Below, piece by piece: positions 8,763-17,637 of a DNA stretch of 64,000 bases (positions are counted from its first letter, which is position 1; every line of letters starts with the position of its first letter). The stretch comes from CAIQPS01 sp963843455 (GTDB taxonomy: Bacteria; Actinomycetota; Thermoleophilia; RBG-16-64-13): NCBI GenBank assembly GCA_963843455.1, contig CAWJKE010000013.1, forward strand, positions 37,400 to 101,399, given 5' to 3'. The notes under the pieces were generated by a model. That model was given only the letters and a program-made list of their open reading frames with translations, was not told where the DNA came from and searched no databases. The translations under genes were made by a program, and so were the position numbers.

Positions 8763-10255
8763 GCGGACGGTCGCACTGTGCAGCCGCTCTCCCTGGCAAT
8801 TCCCCGGATCATCGACCCGAATATCAACTGGTGCGCCGGCCAGAGCGACAGCCAGTAGAGATGGCCGGTGAGGCCTATCGGGTCCCACATCGCGGTCTGC
8901 ACGATGCGGGTGCCACCGTCCGGCAACGGGACACACTCGAACTGGAGCCAGCCTCGCCCAGGCCCCCGCATCTCGGCCGAGAGAAGCAGCCTGCGGTCCG
9001 GCTCCAACTCCTGCACGCGCCAGAAGTCGAGAGTATCTCCGGGGACGACACAGGCGGGGTCGCGCCGGCCGCGGCGCGCACCGACGCCGCCGCTCGCCTG
9101 ATCGAAGAGGCCGCGGAGCGTCCACAACCAGGTCCATGCGTACCAACCCTTCTGCCCGCCGATACAAAGGATGGCAGGGAACACTCGGGAGGGGGGGCAG
9201 TCGACTTCGAGCGTACGTTGCTCTAGATAGCGGCGGCCGGCCTTCTGAAAGCCGCGGCCGTGCGGAGGAGGCGAACTGGAGCGGGCGTCGCTCCACCGTG
9301 TCTCCGCGAACGCCCGGTCTTCATTGGCGAGCGCGCGCCGGATGGCCTGCTCTACTCCCATGGGCTTCACCTGCGGGAAGTCTCTTGCGGCGTCGGGGTT
9401 GGTGACGACAGTCTCGTTGCGCACCCCTTCGAGAAGGTGCCGTCCGACCCCGTAGTAGAGGGGGGTGACCAGGGCGAGCCAGGCTGCCGACAGCCGGGGC
9501 GTGAGCAAGGGTACTCTCACCACGATCCGCCTCAGTCCTTGCGACCGGGCGTAGGCCCGCATCATTCCCCCGTAGGAGACCCGATCGGCGCCCCCGATCT
9601 CATAGACGGCGCACCGCTCGGAGAGGGTCACATCCAAGGCGGCCGTCAGGTAGTCGAGCACGTCCTCGACGGCGATAGGCTGAGTGAGGTTGTCCACCCA
9701 GCGCGGCGTCAGCATCAGCGGAAGCCGGTCGACCAGTCCCCGGATCATCTCGAACGAGATCGACCCGCTTCCCAGGATCACCGAGGCCCGGAACTCGATC
9801 GTCTCCGCGCCGCTCTCGCAGAGTAGGCGCCCCACATCCTGCCGGCTGGTCAGGTGGGCAGAAAGGACGTCGCCCGATCTCCCCAGCCCGCCGAGGTAGA
9901 TGATCCGTCGCGTTCCCGCGTTGCGAGCCGCCTCGGCGAAGTTCCTGGCCGACGCCAGTTCCCGGTCGTGAAAGACGCCGCCGTCCTCAGCCATGGAGTG
10001 GACCAAGTAGTACGCGGTGTCTACCCCGGCGAACGCATCGACAAGCGAGGGAGGGTCGAGTAGGTCTCCGCTGACCACTTGGGTCTCGGCAGCCACACGG
10101 GGGATAAAGGAGTCCGGGGCGCGGGATGGGCGCAGACGCTCCGGATCTCGAGCGAGGACGCGGAGCGGGCGTCCGGTCCCCTCGAGTGGCCGGATGAGCC
10201 GCCCCCCGATATATCCGGTTCCGCCTGTCAGCAGGATGAGGTGAGTCGATTCCAT
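8759..10255 (-). CDS. SDR-family NAD(P)-binding protein with C-terminal DUF2867
   Basis: A 498-residue protein. Residues 1-about 300 form an atypical short-chain dehydrogenase fold (LLTGGTGYIGGRLIRPL at the N-terminus, YLVHSM, then a conserved IYLGGLG strand) of the kind that binds NAD(P) without a full catalytic triad. Residues about 330-495 match the DUF2867 pattern, with tryptophan-rich WYAWTWLWTLRGLFDQ and a C-terminal IFGSMIRGIAR. The fused architecture is widespread but its reaction is unknown. A ribosome site is weak. It overlaps the transporter gene by four bases at the 3' end and sits just downstream of ligD on the same strand. Confidence 0.85.
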   Translation of the reverse strand: MESTHLILLTGGTGYIGGRLIRPLEGTGRPLRVLARDPERLRPSRAPDSFIPRVAAETQVVSGDLLDPPSLVDAFAGVDTAYYLVHSMAEDGGVFHDRELASARNFAEAARNAGTRRIIYLGGLGRSGDVLSAHLTSRQDVGRLLCESGAETIEFRASVILGSGSISFEMIRGLVDRLPLMLTPRWVDNLTQPIAVEDVLDYLTAALDVTLSERCAVYEIGGADRVSYGGMMRAYARSQGLRRIVVRVPLLTPRLSAAWLALVTPLYYGVGRHLLEGVRNETVVTNPDAARDFPQVKPMGVEQAIRRALANEDRAFAETRWSDARSSSPPPHGRGFQKAGRRYLEQRTLEVDCPPSRVFPAILCIGGQKGWYAWTWLWTLRGLFDQASGGVGARRGRRDPACVVPGDTLDFWRVQELEPDRRLLLSAEMRGPGRGWLQFECVPLPDGGTRIVQTAMWDPIGLTGHLYWLSLWPAHQLIFGSMIRGIARESGCTVRPSA

Positions 10256-10301
10256 CGAGACTAGATTCTACCCCCGGCCCCAACCGGGCGAGGTTGGGCG
10301 A

Positions 10302-12891
10302 TCAGTCTACGCCCAGCGCCTGCCGTATGGCCGGCTCGAGGGTCTGGGCGGCTCCCGCCGGAAAGTATCCCTCCCAAGGGTCGCTCTGGAGCTTCCGCAG
10401 CCTGTCTGCCAGGTTCTCAACTGTGAAGCTGTCGGGACGGATGGGCCCGCCGAGTTCCGACCACTCGAGGGGGACGGCGACGGTAGCTCGTTCCTTGGCC
10501 CGCGTCGAGAAGGGCGCGACCGAGGTGGAGCCGCGGTTGTTCCGCACGTAGTCCACGTAGATCTTGCCCTGGCGCTTGGCCTTGGACATGTTGGCGGTGA
10601 AGCGCTCGGGGGACAGCTCGACCAAGATCTCGGCCACCCGCCGGCAGAACTGGCCGGCTTCCTTCCACCCTTCAGCCGGGGTGAGCGGCACCACCACATG
10701 CAGCCCCTTACCTCCGGTGGTCTTGACGAAGCTCTCCAGATGAACGGAGCGTAAGCACTTCCCGCACCAGGCGCGCTCCGTCGGCGAGCGCCGGCCATTC
10801 CACGCCGGGGCCTGGATCGAGGTCGAAGACAACCATGTCGGGCCGCTCGATGTCGGGCCACGTGGAGCCCCAGATATGGATCTCGAGCACTCCCATCTGT
10901 GCGAGGGCGGTCAGGCTCCCGCGACCGGTGATGGTGAGGTAGGGAGCGGGGCCGCCCGACTCGGTGATCATCACCCGGCCGACCGGTCCCGGGAAATCGC
11001 CTGCAGGGTGCTTGTGGAAGAAGCAGCCGGGCGGTCCGCCCCTCCGTTGCGGCGCCTTCGCCTCCCCCTGCTCGACCCCGCTGGGGCACCGCACCATGGC
11101 GATGGGGCGGTGCAGGACGTAGGGGAGCATGAACTCGGCGACCATGTCGTAGTACCGGATAAGGTCGCTCTTGGTCACTCTCTGGGCGGGCCAGAACACC
11201 CGGTCTGGGTGGGTGATGCTCACGCTCGGCACCGTCACCTCCTCCACGACGTCGGCCGCGGGCTTGTCCTGCCGCAGTCCTTTGAAGCTGGGATGGCGGA
11301 TGCCTCCGGCGCGGGTCCACTCGGCGAACTCCACCTGGGCCACCAACTCCGGCCGCACCCAGTGGGAGTCTTTTTGCGCCTTCTCGAGGTTCTCGGTGAA
11401 GGGAGGGGCGTCCGTTCGCAACCCCCGCAGCCGCTCTGCGAGGCTCGCGAGCGACTTCTCATCGAAGCCGGTGCCGACCTTGCCGACGTACCGGAGCCCA
11501 CCGCTGTCGCGTACGCCGACGAGCAGAGCTCCGAAACCGGTGCGAGCCCCCACCGGGTCTGTGTAGCCTCCTATGACGAACTCCTCTTCGTTCTTGCACT
11601 TGGTCTTGACCCATTCCCTCCCGCGCACGCCCGGCCGGTACGGGCTGCCGGATCGCTTGCTAACGATCCCCTCGAGCCCCATGGCGCAGGCCTGCTCGAA
11701 GACGGCCGGTCCGTCGCCGGTGATGTGCTCTGAGATGAGTATGCGGCCGCCCTGGCCCGTCCGGGCCAGCAGGCGCCGCAGCAGGTCCTTCCGTTCCTCG
11801 ATGGGGGCCCTTGTCAGATCGAAGCCGTCAAGGTGGAGCAGGTCGAAGACGCAGTAGAGCAGACGGCCGTCGTCACCCAGCGCCTTCTGGAGCTCCTGAA
11901 AGCTCGTGCGCCCGTCGGGCATTCGCACCACCACCTCACCGTCCAGCACGGCGCTCTCGACCGGGAGTCGGGCCAGTTCTGCCGCGATGGCCGGGTAGTG
12001 GTCGGTCCAGTCTTTGTCGGCACGGGAGTACATCTTGACCGCGCCCTTTTCGATGGTCGCGATCGCCCGGTAGCCGTCGAGTTTGATCTCGTGTAGCCAC
12101 TGGTCTCCCTGCGGAGCCTTCTTCACCAGTGTCGCCAGCTCGGGCTGCACGAAGCGCGGCGGCCGCGCCTCTGGCGCGGCCCCTCTGAGCCCGGCCGGAT
12201 CGACCATGAAATCCTCGCCCGGCCTGGCATCGGTCTGTTCGCCGGCAGGCAGGTCGCCGTGCCACACGCTCGCTTCGCCGGCGGCGGCGATCTCCTCGAG
12301 CGAGCGGCCGCTCGCCACCGAAGCCGGTCGGTCTGCGAGGACGCGCTGCCCGTCGCTCTCGACCGCCTCGTCGTCGCGGTGCTTGATGAGCAGCCACTCC
12401 TCCTTGTCGCCCCTGTCCGGCCGGGGCTTCATGCGCACCAGCACCCACGAGCCCCTCAACTTGTCGCCGTGCAAGGTGAACTTGAGATCGCCCTTCCGGA
12501 GCATCTCGTGCGGATCGCCCTCGGGCTCCCATGTGCCCCGGTCCCACAGGAGCACCGTGCCTCCTCCGTACTCTCCCTTGGGGATGGTGCCTTCGAAGCT
12601 GCCGTAGTCCAGTGGATGGTCTTCGGTCCGAGCGGCGAGGCGGCGGTCGTGAGGATCGAGGGAGGGCCCTTTGGGTATCGCCCAGGAGAGGAGGACGCCG
12701 TCAAGTTCCAAGCGGAAGTCGTAGTGGAGCCGGCTGGCGTCGTGCTTCTGGATGATATAGAGCAGGCCGGTCTTGGCGCCGGCTGCGCCCCCCGTTTTGG
12801 CGGCTGCGTCCGCCGGCTTGGTGCCGCCCGGCTCTGGCGTCTTCTCGAAATCCCGCTTCTTCCGATACTCCTCCAGCGCCACTCTGATCAC
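10302..12891 (-). CDS. ligD: ATP-dependent DNA ligase D (one frameshift near 10750)
   Basis: Multifunctional end-joining enzyme, with domain order phosphoesterase, ligase, polymerase. Residues about 40-195 hold the 3'-phosphoesterase (KHDASRLHYDF), residues 245-550 the ligase with nucleotidyl lysine Lys270 in EIKLDGYR, and residues 555 on the AEP primase/polymerase with the DLDP metal site at 690-693. After REVL (about residue 712) the frame shifts by one base, and the polymerase continues with ESFVKTTGGKGLHVVVPL to the stop at 10302. Both parts are well conserved, so a consensus indel is likely. GTG start at 12891 lies directly behind the ku stop codon, so ku and ligD form one transcript. 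Together they repair double-strand breaks without a template. Confidence 0.92.
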
Positions 12892-13731
12892 CTAGCGCGG
12901 GTCGCCGGCGGACCGGCGCCGGCTTTGTGGCTGCCCTTCCGCCGCCCGCTTCTCCTCGACGCTGCGCCGCAGGAGCGCCATGATGTCCACCACCTCCGCA
13001 CCTTCCTGGTTCTTGGGCTCCCCGCCGGCCGTCACTTCGCCGCCCTTGACCTTTGCGTCGATCATCCTCAGCAAGTCGTCACGATAGGTGTCGTGGTACT
13101 GCTCGGGTCGCCAGTCACCGACCATCGCCCCGACCAGTTGTTCCGCCATCTTCAACTCCTGATCGGTCACCGCAAGGTCGTCCAGGTTCTCACCGGGAAG
13201 GTCGAGATCGGCCGCGCCGCGCAATTGGTAGGGCCAGCGAAGGGTGTAGGCGACGATCGCCGGCCCATCCGCGAGGACCGCGCAGAGATGCTGTCGCTCC
13301 CGGATGACGATCTTGGCCACGCCCACCTTGCCGGTCCGTTTGATGGTCTCGCGTAGCAGGGCATACGCCCGCCGCCCCGCCTTGGCTGGCTCGGTGTAGT
13401 AGGGGGTGTCGTAGAAGGTGATATCGATGTCGGAGACGTCGACGAACTGCATGATGTCGATGCTTTGGGTCGCCTCGACGTTGGCCCGCTTCAAATCGGC
13501 CGGCTCCAGAACCACATACTGATCCCGCTCGTACTCGTACCCCTTGACGATGTCTTCAAGGGCCACTTCGTGCCCCGCCTCGTCCACGCGCTTGTTGTGA
13601 ACGCGCCGAAGATCCTCGCGGTGGAGCATGTGAAACGAGATGTCCTCCCGGGCGTCTTTCGCCGGATAGAGCGAGACGGGGATGGCGACCAGTCCGAAAC
13701 TGATAGCTCCCTTCCAGAGTGCGCGAGCCAT
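12892..13731 (-). CDS. ku: Non-homologous end-joining protein Ku
   Basis: A 279-residue bacterial Ku that begins MARALWKGAISFGLVAIPV, the family hallmark, with a GAGGAGAAGG ribosome site. The core beta-barrel and bridge region are complete, including HNKRVDEAGHEV and YHDTYRDDLLRMIDAK near the C-terminus. A short basic tail follows (QSRRRSAGDPR), typical of the LigD-recruiting or DNA-binding extension. Ku homodimers ring DNA ends and recruit LigD, encoded immediately downstream with no gap. The end-joining system suggests a non-growing or desiccation-prone lifestyle, which is inference. Confidence 0.95.
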   Translation of the reverse strand: MARALWKGAISFGLVAIPVSLYPAKDAREDISFHMLHREDLRRVHNKRVDEAGHEVALEDIVKGYEYERDQYVVLEPADLKRANVEATQSIDIMQFVDVSDIDITFYDTPYYTEPAKAGRRAYALLRETIKRTGKVGVAKIVIRERQHLCAVLADGPAIVAYTLRWPYQLRGAADLDLPGENLDDLAVTDQELKMAEQLVGAMVGDWRPEQYHDTYRDDLLRMIDAKVKGGEVTAGGEPKNQEGAEVVDIMALLRRSVEEKRAAEGQPQSRRRSAGDPR

Positions 13732-13749
13732 GGCCTTCTCCTCGTCTGG

Positions 13750-13950
13750 TTACGGATCGGTCTTGGTGCTACGCCGGGAGGGCATCCGAAGCGCGGCGAA
13801 ACGCTCCAAAAGGAATATCGCTATTCGCAAAGGGAGCCACAGCCAAAACCTGGTCTCGAACAGGGGCAGGATCGAGGTGGCGAGGGTGAGCCGGGTGGAT
13901 TCGCTCGGCGTTGCTCGGTCGGGCGACTTCGCGCGATCTGGAGGACGCAT
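13750..13950 (-). CDS. Small putative membrane protein upstream of ku
   Basis: A 66-residue reading frame with an AGAGGAG ribosome site 8 bases before its ATG. The N-terminal third is polar, the centre (about residues 22-50) is hydrophobic and aromatic (FETRFWLWLPLRIAIFLLERF), and the end is basic. It lies 18 bases from the ku start in the same direction, so it might head the end-joining transcript. No family is recognised and it could be chance in GC-rich DNA. Confidence 0.35.
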   Translation of the reverse strand: MRPPDRAKSPDRATPSESTRLTLATSILPLFETRFWLWLPLRIAIFLLERFAALRMPSRRSTKTDP

Positions 13951-14023
13951 CTGTCGCGCTCCTCTCTTGAGATGGGTATCTGCAACTCACTCTTTCCCAG
14001 CTTTCGCCTGCGGTAAGCGCCGG

Positions 14024-14467
14024 TCAGTCTCGGGACACCACCCCCACGACGTCGATCTCCACCAGGAACTCCGGTTTGGCCAGTCCGACCTGCATGAACG
14101 TACTGGCCGGCGGGTTCTCCACCAACATGGGAGCGTACTTTTGGTAGTACTCGAACTCGGTCTTGCGCATCTTCGGATAGTCCTCGAGATTCTTGAGCAT
14201 CATCAACGTCTTGATTATGTTGTTCATGCTGCTGCCCGCTTCTTCCATGACAGCCCGCACCTTGTCGAGGGCGACGATCATCTGCTCCTCGAACACCTGG
14301 GTCTCGACCTTGATCAGCTCGTCGTTCTGTCCCTGGCACCCCGACACGAAGATGAGGTTGCCAACGACCACCGAGTTCGCGAACTTGGGGGACTCGGCGG
14401 GAAAGTTCGGATATGCGAGCTTCTTGCCCCCCCAGTACGCCGGGTAGAATTTCACTTCGTCGGTCAT
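14024..14467 (-). CDS. RidA/YjgF-family protein lacking the canonical arginine
   Basis: A 147-residue protein from ATG 14467 behind AAGGAGG. The Rid fold is clear: ANSVVVGNLIFVSGCQGQ, then FEEQMIVALDKVRAVMEEAGSSMNNIIKTLMML, and a C-terminal PEFLVEIDVVGVV strand. True RidA enzymes hydrolyse reactive enamines and imines with an arginine in a PxRS/T-type motif; here the segment reads PPASTFMQVGLAKPEF with no arginine, so it probably belongs to another Rid subgroup without imine deaminase activity. It is divergent from the aldo/keto reductase, sharing a 90-base intergenic region. Confidence 0.85.
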   Translation of the reverse strand: MTDEVKFYPAYWGGKKLAYPNFPAESPKFANSVVVGNLIFVSGCQGQNDELIKVETQVFEEQMIVALDKVRAVMEEAGSSMNNIIKTLMMLKNLEDYPKMRKTEFEYYQKYAPMLVENPPASTFMQVGLAKPEFLVEIDVVGVVSRD

Positions 14468-14560
14468 TGCGAGGCCTCCTTGACGTCTCTCGTCTGGCGA
14501 CCGGTTGACCGCCTGTCTACAATGTGGCGAGAGGAGCGCGTCTAGTCAAGAGGGGGCAGC

Positions 14561-15540
14561 ATGAGATACCGGGCGTTGGGCGGATCCGGCATAGAGGCGT
14601 CGGTCGTTGCCTTCGGCGCGTGGGCCGTGGGTGGCTGGTGGTGGGGAGGGGCCGATGACTCCGAGTCGATCGCGGCCATTCGGGAGGCGCTCGACCTCGG
14701 GATCACCTTGATCGACACTGCCCCGGCATACGGTCTTGGCCATTCCGAAGAAGTGGTCGGCACGGCGATCAAGGGCCGGCGCGATGAAGTGGTCCTCGCT
14801 ACCAAGTGCGGCCTGATATGGCACGCCGATAAGGGGAATCACTTCTTCGATGAGTCGGGCAAGAGTGTACGCCGCTACCTGGGCGCGGAATCGATCCGGT
14901 ACGAAGTGGAGCAGAGCCTGCGCAGGCTGCAGACCGACGTCATCGATCTCTATCAGACCCACTGGCAGGATCCCACCACGCCCATCGAAGAGACTATGGG
15001 AGCGCTGCTCGAGCTCAAGCGGGAGGGCAAGATCCGAGCGATCGGGGTGAGCAATGCTAGTGTCGAGCAGATGGACGAATACCGCAAGGCCGGTCCGCTC
15101 GATGCGGATCAGGAGAAGTACAGCATGCTCGTCAGGAACTTGGACGAGGGGCAGCTACCCTATTGCGAGCGTGAAGGCATCGCGGTCCTGGCATACTCAC
15201 CCCTGGCCCAGGGCCTCCTGACGGGCAAAGTGACCGCCGACAGGACCATCCCGGAGGGTGACCTACCGAGCTGAGGACGCAAAGTTCAGCCTCGAGAACC
15301 GGAAGCGCATCCTGGCCTTCCTCGAGCAGGTGCGTCCGGTAGCCGACGCCCACGGGGCTACCCTTGCCCAACTCGCTGTAGCCTGGACGCTTGCCCGTCC
15401 TGGTCTGAGCCACGCGTTGGTGGGGGCGCGGAGCGCGGCGCAGGTCGACGAAGAACGTGAAGGCCGGCGATATCATCCTCGTTCCGGAAGACCTCGCCCA
15501 GATCGACGACGCGCTGAGTGGGCTCGAGCTAGAGGTCTGA
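14561..15540 (+). CDS. Aldo/keto reductase (two frameshifts, near 15260 and 15450)
   Basis: Starts at ATG 14561 after AGAGGGGGCAGC. The first 230 residues contain the AKR active-site set: DTAPAYGLG (Asp, Tyr), LATKCG (Lys) and QTHWQDP (His), on a TIM barrel that binds NADPH. Around 15260 the frame moves by one base and continues with ENRKRILAFLEQV and LAQLAVAWTLARPGLSHALVG. Around 15450 it moves again and ends IILVPEDLAQIDDALSGLELEV at 15540. All three parts fit one family protein of about 326 residues, so consensus errors are likely. It would reduce an aldehyde or ketone in the cytoplasm; the substrate is unknown. Confidence 0.85.
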
Positions 15541-15586
15541 GCGGTCCAGGCCGACGGCACCGCGCCTGCGCGGCGTCGACTCTCCT

Positions 15587-15953
15587 TCATTGCGCCAGGT
15601 GGATGCCCGCCTTCTGGACGTTGAGGTGGGTCATTGATGACTCGGGAGTGGCTCCGTGCCAATGGTTCTCGCCCGCTGCGATGTAGACGATGCAGCCGGG
15701 AGTGACGACATACTCCCGGTCTTTCGTGGCCACGATGCCCCGGCCCGTCGGTGATGTAGAGGATCTGCTCCGAATCGTGGGTGTGCCAGTTGAGCCTGCC
15801 TCCGATACCGAAGGAGGTGAGCGACGCGGCCCAACCGTCGGAGTCTTGCATCGTGAGTAGACGCCGTCCGCTGACCGGCGCCTGCCCGACGATGATGTCG
15901 TTCTCCGGGGCCATGCTCGTCGGCTGTACCGTGCTGCCCTCTACCACTATCAT
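15587..15953 (-). CDS. Cupin-domain protein (one frameshift near 15745)
   Basis: Begins at ATG 15953 behind GAGGCAAGG. The first frame has the cupin motif 1 signature NWHTHDSEQILYITDG, giving two histidines and a glutamate for metal. One base out of frame the protein continues with VTPGCIVYIAAGENHWHGA, which is cupin motif 2 with the last histidine, and ends HLNVQKAGIHLAQ at 15587. The rejoined protein of about 121 residues is a normal single-domain cupin with no assigned reaction. It is convergent with the aldo/keto reductase and lies 14 bases downstream of the MBL-fold gene start region's partner, in the same direction as that gene. Confidence 0.75.
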
Positions 15954-15967
15954 CCTTGCCTCGCTCT

Positions 15968-16894
15968 CTATTCTCGCGGCGGATCGCCGTCGTAATGACC
16001 AGAAGGATTCAAGAAGATCTTGCCTGGCTCTCCGGGCAGCGGCGCGAACCGCTCGGGGCAACTCCTGGGAAAGAGCAGGCGCGCCAGCCACTCGATGGCA
16101 AAGTCGTTGCCTCTGACGTCCGGGTAACGGTTTCTGATACGGCCTGCAAGCTCGACGCCCGACGTGGCCGTTTGGAACACTTCCTCGTAGAAATCGACGT
16201 ACTCGCGCGTCCAGTCGATGCAGGCGGTGTACGAGAGCGAACGGTCTGTCGACACCTGTTCGAGGGTCTCCAGCGTCTTGTCGCTGCCGTGGCCGGGAAT
16301 CACCACGCGGGCGTCGAAGTCCTTGAGCCGGTCGAGGGCCGCTCGCCATTTGACCCGCCGCTCGACGTCGCTCTCGATGAACCACACGTTCCAGTCGTCA
16401 AAGGCGACGTCCGTGGCGCAGAGGACTTTCATGGACGGCACCCAGACCACCGAATTGTTGACGCTGTCCCCCTCCCAATCGTCGGAGAAAAGGAGCTCCT
16501 CGCCCTCGAGCTCCAGGCGGGGTTCAGCCATGGGCACGGGGATGGTCGTCTTTGCGGGGGTGTCGGGGCCGAAACGGTCGATGGACCAGGTGTCGAGCTT
16601 GTCGCTGGAGGTGAAGACCAGGTCGCGCACGACGCTGGGAAGCGCGACGATCTTCGCCCGGGGGAACGCGTCCTTCAACACGCCGAGACCGAAATGGTGG
16701 TCGGGATGGAAGTGGGAGGCGTAGATGTGCGTGAGGTTCTTCCTCATAGGGATGATCTCGGCGACCATCTTGTGGGCGTCGCTCAGGAGCTGGGTTGCGT
16801 CGATGAGGATCGCGTCGCGCTCGCCATAGAAAAGCGTGGAGGTGCTGAGAAAACCGAGGTAGCTGTGGAGAAAGACCCTGAAACGCAATGACAC
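15968..16894 (-). CDS. Metallo-beta-lactamase-fold hydrolase
   Basis: A 308-residue protein with GTG start at 16894 after a GGGAG site. The zinc motif SHFHPDHHFG (HxHxDH), a later VIPGHG histidine, and aspartate-containing LCATDVAFDDW mark an active binuclear MBL-fold hydrolase, like glyoxalase II or lactonase-type enzymes. The last 70 residues form an extra helical region (CIDWTREYVDFYEEVFQ) that may cap the active site. It precedes the cupin gene with a 14-base gap, so the two are probably one operon. The substrate is not predictable. Confidence 0.85.
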   Translation of the reverse strand: MSLRFRVFLHSYLGFLSTSTLFYGERDAILIDATQLLSDAHKMVAEIIPMRKNLTHIYASHFHPDHHFGLGVLKDAFPRAKIVALPSVVRDLVFTSSDKLDTWSIDRFGPDTPAKTTIPVPMAEPRLELEGEELLFSDDWEGDSVNNSVVWVPSMKVLCATDVAFDDWNVWFIESDVERRVKWRAALDRLKDFDARVVIPGHGSDKTLETLEQVSTDRSLSYTACIDWTREYVDFYEEVFQTATSGVELAGRIRNRYPDVRGNDFAIEWLARLLFPRSCPERFAPLPGEPGKIFLNPSGHYDGDPPRE

Positions 16895-16964
16895 CTGAAT
16901 CTCCCGCGCGTCTCGTGGCGCTCCTGCGCCAGCGTGCGGACTACCTTAGTGACAAGCGGTCGGG

Positions 16965-17102
16965 GTGTCAACAAGGCCCTTCGCTCGGCTACGCGACCAT
17001 CTTCCCGAATCCGTCGTGAATGTGATTTTCGCGGTGTCCATCATCACGGTAGGAGTCCTCGGTTACGCCCTCTGGGGCTCTCCGCCGGAGAACTCGGGCT
17101 GA
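16965..17102 (+). CDS. Possible 45-residue single-pass membrane peptide
   Basis: GTG at 16965 opens a 45-codon frame ending TGA at 17102. The first 18 residues are polar and basic (STRPFARLRDHLPE), the next 22 are strongly hydrophobic (VVNVIFAVSIITVGVLGYAL), and the end is short and acidic. That layout is of a small membrane protein, but the ribosome site is weak and no family is known. It precedes a four-helix membrane protein in the same direction. Confidence 0.35.
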   Translation: MSTRPFARLRDHLPESVVNVIFAVSIITVGVLGYALWGSPPENSG

Positions 17103-17156
17103 TAGACTAGTGGTTTAGATAGTGTGCTGACGCGCAGCCGCAGAGGGAGGTGGAAC

Positions 17157-17630
17157 ATGCCAGAGGGGATTGTGGACGGCGAGGTTCCGCAGGGGGCAAG
17201 GGTGCCTCGGACCGAGCGCCGCCGTTTCTCGATACCCATGATCGTCGCCGCCGCCATCATGTTCCTGGCGATGGCCTCCTACTTCGTGAACGGCGTATTG
17301 CTCTTGCTCGACCTGGGTGCCTTTGGCAACGGGCTGGCCGGTACGATGGTGGCGCGGGGCTCCCTCACCTCGGATGGCCGGCGGCTCGTGCTGGCTGGCG
17401 TGTACCTGTTCTTTGGAGCGGTGGCTCTGGCCATCCTCGTGGGCTTCCTGCTCAGGCGCAGGGGGGCCTGGTCCGCGGCGATGACCTGGACCGCACTTTC
17501 GCTGGCGATCGGTCTCGTGGGCTATTTCCTCGGACAACCTCGGTATTTGTCTATGCTCGCGGGCGTCATCTTGCTGCTCGTGCTCAACCAGGCGTCTATT
17601 CACCGGGAATTTCGGCTGGAAGAGCGGTGA
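17157..17630 (+). CDS. Uncharacterised four-helix membrane protein
   Basis: A 157-residue protein; ATG 17157 is preceded by GAGGGAGG and preferred over a GTG 11 codons earlier. After a 35-residue soluble N-terminus there are four hydrophobic segments, roughly residues 37-62, 82-104, 112-130 and 132-147, with short loops. No motif identifies a function. The gene ends one base or so ahead of the next start, so it is translated with the Vps62-like gene and the two products may work together at the membrane. Confidence 0.65.
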   Translation: MPEGIVDGEVPQGARVPRTERRRFSIPMIVAAAIMFLAMASYFVNGVLLLLDLGAFGNGLAGTMVARGSLTSDGRRLVLAGVYLFFGAVALAILVGFLLRRRGAWSAAMTWTALSLAIGLVGYFLGQPRYLSMLAGVILLLVLNQASIHREFRLEER

Positions 17631-17637
17631 TGTGAAC

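Noticed and set aside
14505..14523. TTGACC...TACAAT upstream of the aldo/keto reductase
   Set aside because: The two boxes are only 7 bases apart, so they cannot form a standard promoter.
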